NCBI GenBank assembly: GCA_003339415.1
Contig: PDHQ01000459.1
Coordinates: 1-22,570 of the forward strand
Reading direction: 5' to 3'
DNA from: Ophiocordyceps camponoti-saundersi (nom. inval.)
Taxonomy: Eukaryota > Ascomycota > Sordariomycetes > Hypocreales > Ophiocordycipitaceae
Length of the DNA stretch: 22,570 bases
The position numbers and the translations under genes were made by a program. A model generated the notes under the pieces. The model searched no databases. It saw only the letters and a list, made by a program, of their open reading frames with translations, and was not told where the DNA came from. Each line of letters opens with the position of its first letter. The stretch's first letter is position 1. Of the stretch, positions 21,815 through 22,570 are shown one piece after another.

Positions 21815-22165
21815 CCGCCCCGCCCCGCACCGCCTCGCCTTATATTACCCCGCACCGCCCCGTACTGCCCCGCGCTACGCCGCTACGCTATACCGCCCCG
21901 CTTCTTCCGCCTTATACTTTATAAACTTTCCTTTCTCCGCTCTCCCTTTTTTACCCTATTTTCTTATATTATCCGAGACTACCCTTAGGTAATAGGCTCG
22001 TTATACTATACCGCTATTAGCTACCGCTATACCTTTATATAAATATATAGTAAGCTTTTCCTTTATAGTTAGGGGGTTTTACCCTATTTTAGGGGATTTT
22101 TCCTACTTAATATATTATAGAAGCTTTAGATACTATAAAGGCCCCTAGTATATAAATAATAATAA
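21815..22165 (+). other. LINE 3' end with C-rich array and TAA tail
   Basis: C-rich degenerate ~10-base units (CCGCACCGCC, CCGTACTGCC) at ~21815-21905 are followed by a conserved ~240-bp block and the terminal GGCCCCTAGTATA plus TAA tail. The block is shared, inverted, with 6660-6985. A C-rich RNA 3' end would have a G-rich complement able to form quadruplexes; a role in transposition is speculation. Confidence 0.7.
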
Positions 22166-22180
22166 TAATTAAGAAATAAA
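22166..22180 (+). repeat. Target-site duplication of the LINE, right copy
   Basis: TAATTAAGAAATAAA is identical to 14911-14925 and follows the LINE's TAA tail directly. Confidence 0.85.
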
Positions 22181-22570
22181 AAAAAAAAACTTATTAGTTA
22201 ACGAAAAGTAAAAAGAAACCTTTATAAGAAAGAAAGCTAATTACGCTATATAAATTCGACTTAGATATATTATAAAGAAAGGAATATTTACTAAATATCT
22301 TATATATATTACGGATTATATATTAAGAAGAAGATTAATAAAAGAACCGGATTTTAAGAAATAAATATATCGATAAGAATATTTATATAAAAGAAATCTT
22401 ATTATAGCTATAAATCTTTTAAAGAACCTAAGGATTTTACCGGAAGAAAAGCTTTAAAAATAGGAATTTTTAACGAAAAGAATTAAAGTAACGCCTTTTT
22501 ATCGAAGAACGAAAAGAAGAAATTTAGCTTAAAGAAAATTATACGAATAACTAGAAATAAGGAAAAAGAA
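22181..22570 (+). mobile_element. Purine-rich RIP-degraded element, continuation
   Basis: The sequence resumes the A/G-rich, CGAA-containing composition seen before the LINE, and removing the LINE plus one target-site copy joins the two parts. Two + strand frames give basic, protein-like stretches broken only by TAA/TAG (for example YRRTKRRNLA near 22500 in one of them). No domain was recognised. It is cut by the window end. Confidence 0.5.

Larger units (their letters stand above)
14926..22165 (+). mobile_element. Tad1-like LINE (non-LTR retrotransposon), RIP-inactivated, near full length
   Basis: The element is 7240 bp between identical 15-bp target-site duplications and ends in TATAAATAATAATAA, a short TAA tail. 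On the + strand it carries a gag-like ORF1 with zinc knuckles, then an ORF2 with AP endonuclease, reverse transcriptase and a C-terminal CCHC motif. Both order and size suit the fungal Tad1 clade, whose type element is about 7 kb. It is dead: dozens of TAA/TAG codons replace Gln and Trp codons, and ATG is nearly absent. I see no frameshift between the motifs I could anchor, so damage is by point change only. About 2.2 kb follow ORF2 before the 3' end, longer than the usual 3' UTR. Confidence 0.88.

Noticed and set aside
6660..22165. 15.5-kb DNA transposon with ~320-bp terminal inverted repeats
   Set aside because: The right repeat ends in a TAA tail next to a 15-bp target duplication whose partner is at 14911, so it is a LINE 3' end; the left repeat fits a truncated copy of it.

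Overview
The window is fungal nuclear DNA, most likely from a filamentous ascomycete (Pezizomycotina). Two things point there: a 62-bp spliceosomal intron of fungal type in a recognisable RNA polymerase subunit gene, and the near-total loss of CpA and TpG dinucleotides over most of the window, which is the classic footprint of repeat-induced point mutation (RIP). I cannot name the genus from the sequence.

Layout. Bases 1-268 are a (TAA)n tract cut by the window edge. Bases 269-600 are AT-rich RIP-type DNA. Bases ~600-2690 are an island of ordinary base composition with two convergent, apparently intact genes: a Nudix hydrolase with an N-terminal DUF4743-like domain (+ strand, stop at 1909; its first exon is uncertain) and RPB8/RPABC3, the small subunit shared by RNA polymerases I, II and III (- strand, 2550-2033, two exons). 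From ~2770 to the end (almost 20 kb) there is no intact gene. CA/TG are almost absent, so ATG and TGA are nearly missing too, and what remains is a patchwork of RIP-killed repeats.

Within this desert some structure is still readable. A complete Tad1-like LINE sits on the + strand at about 14926-22165. It is bounded by an identical 15-bp target site duplication and ends in a short TAA tail. Its gag-like ORF1 (CCHC knuckles) and its ORF2 (AP endonuclease, reverse transcriptase, terminal CCHC) can each be followed in one frame, with metal ligands changed to Tyr exactly as RIP predicts. A ~320-bp fragment of the same LINE's 3' end lies inverted at ~6660-6985. An exact two-copy tandem duplication of a ~1066-bp unit fills 7345-9476. 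The LINE interrupts an older purine-rich repeat (~11040-14910, resuming at 22181) that has an LTR-like promoter block before it (10660-11040).

How it fits together: two housekeeping-type genes survive in a roughly 2-kb island inside a repeat-rich, probably heterochromatic compartment. RIP has inactivated the surrounding repeats and stops close to both genes. I found no CRISPR array, rRNA or tRNA gene and no bacterial-type operon. The most unusual items are the essential polymerase gene with a very short non-RIP upstream region, the coding-like stretch antisense to the LINE between its ORF2 and its 3' end, and the tandem duplication that records secondary RIP preferences.
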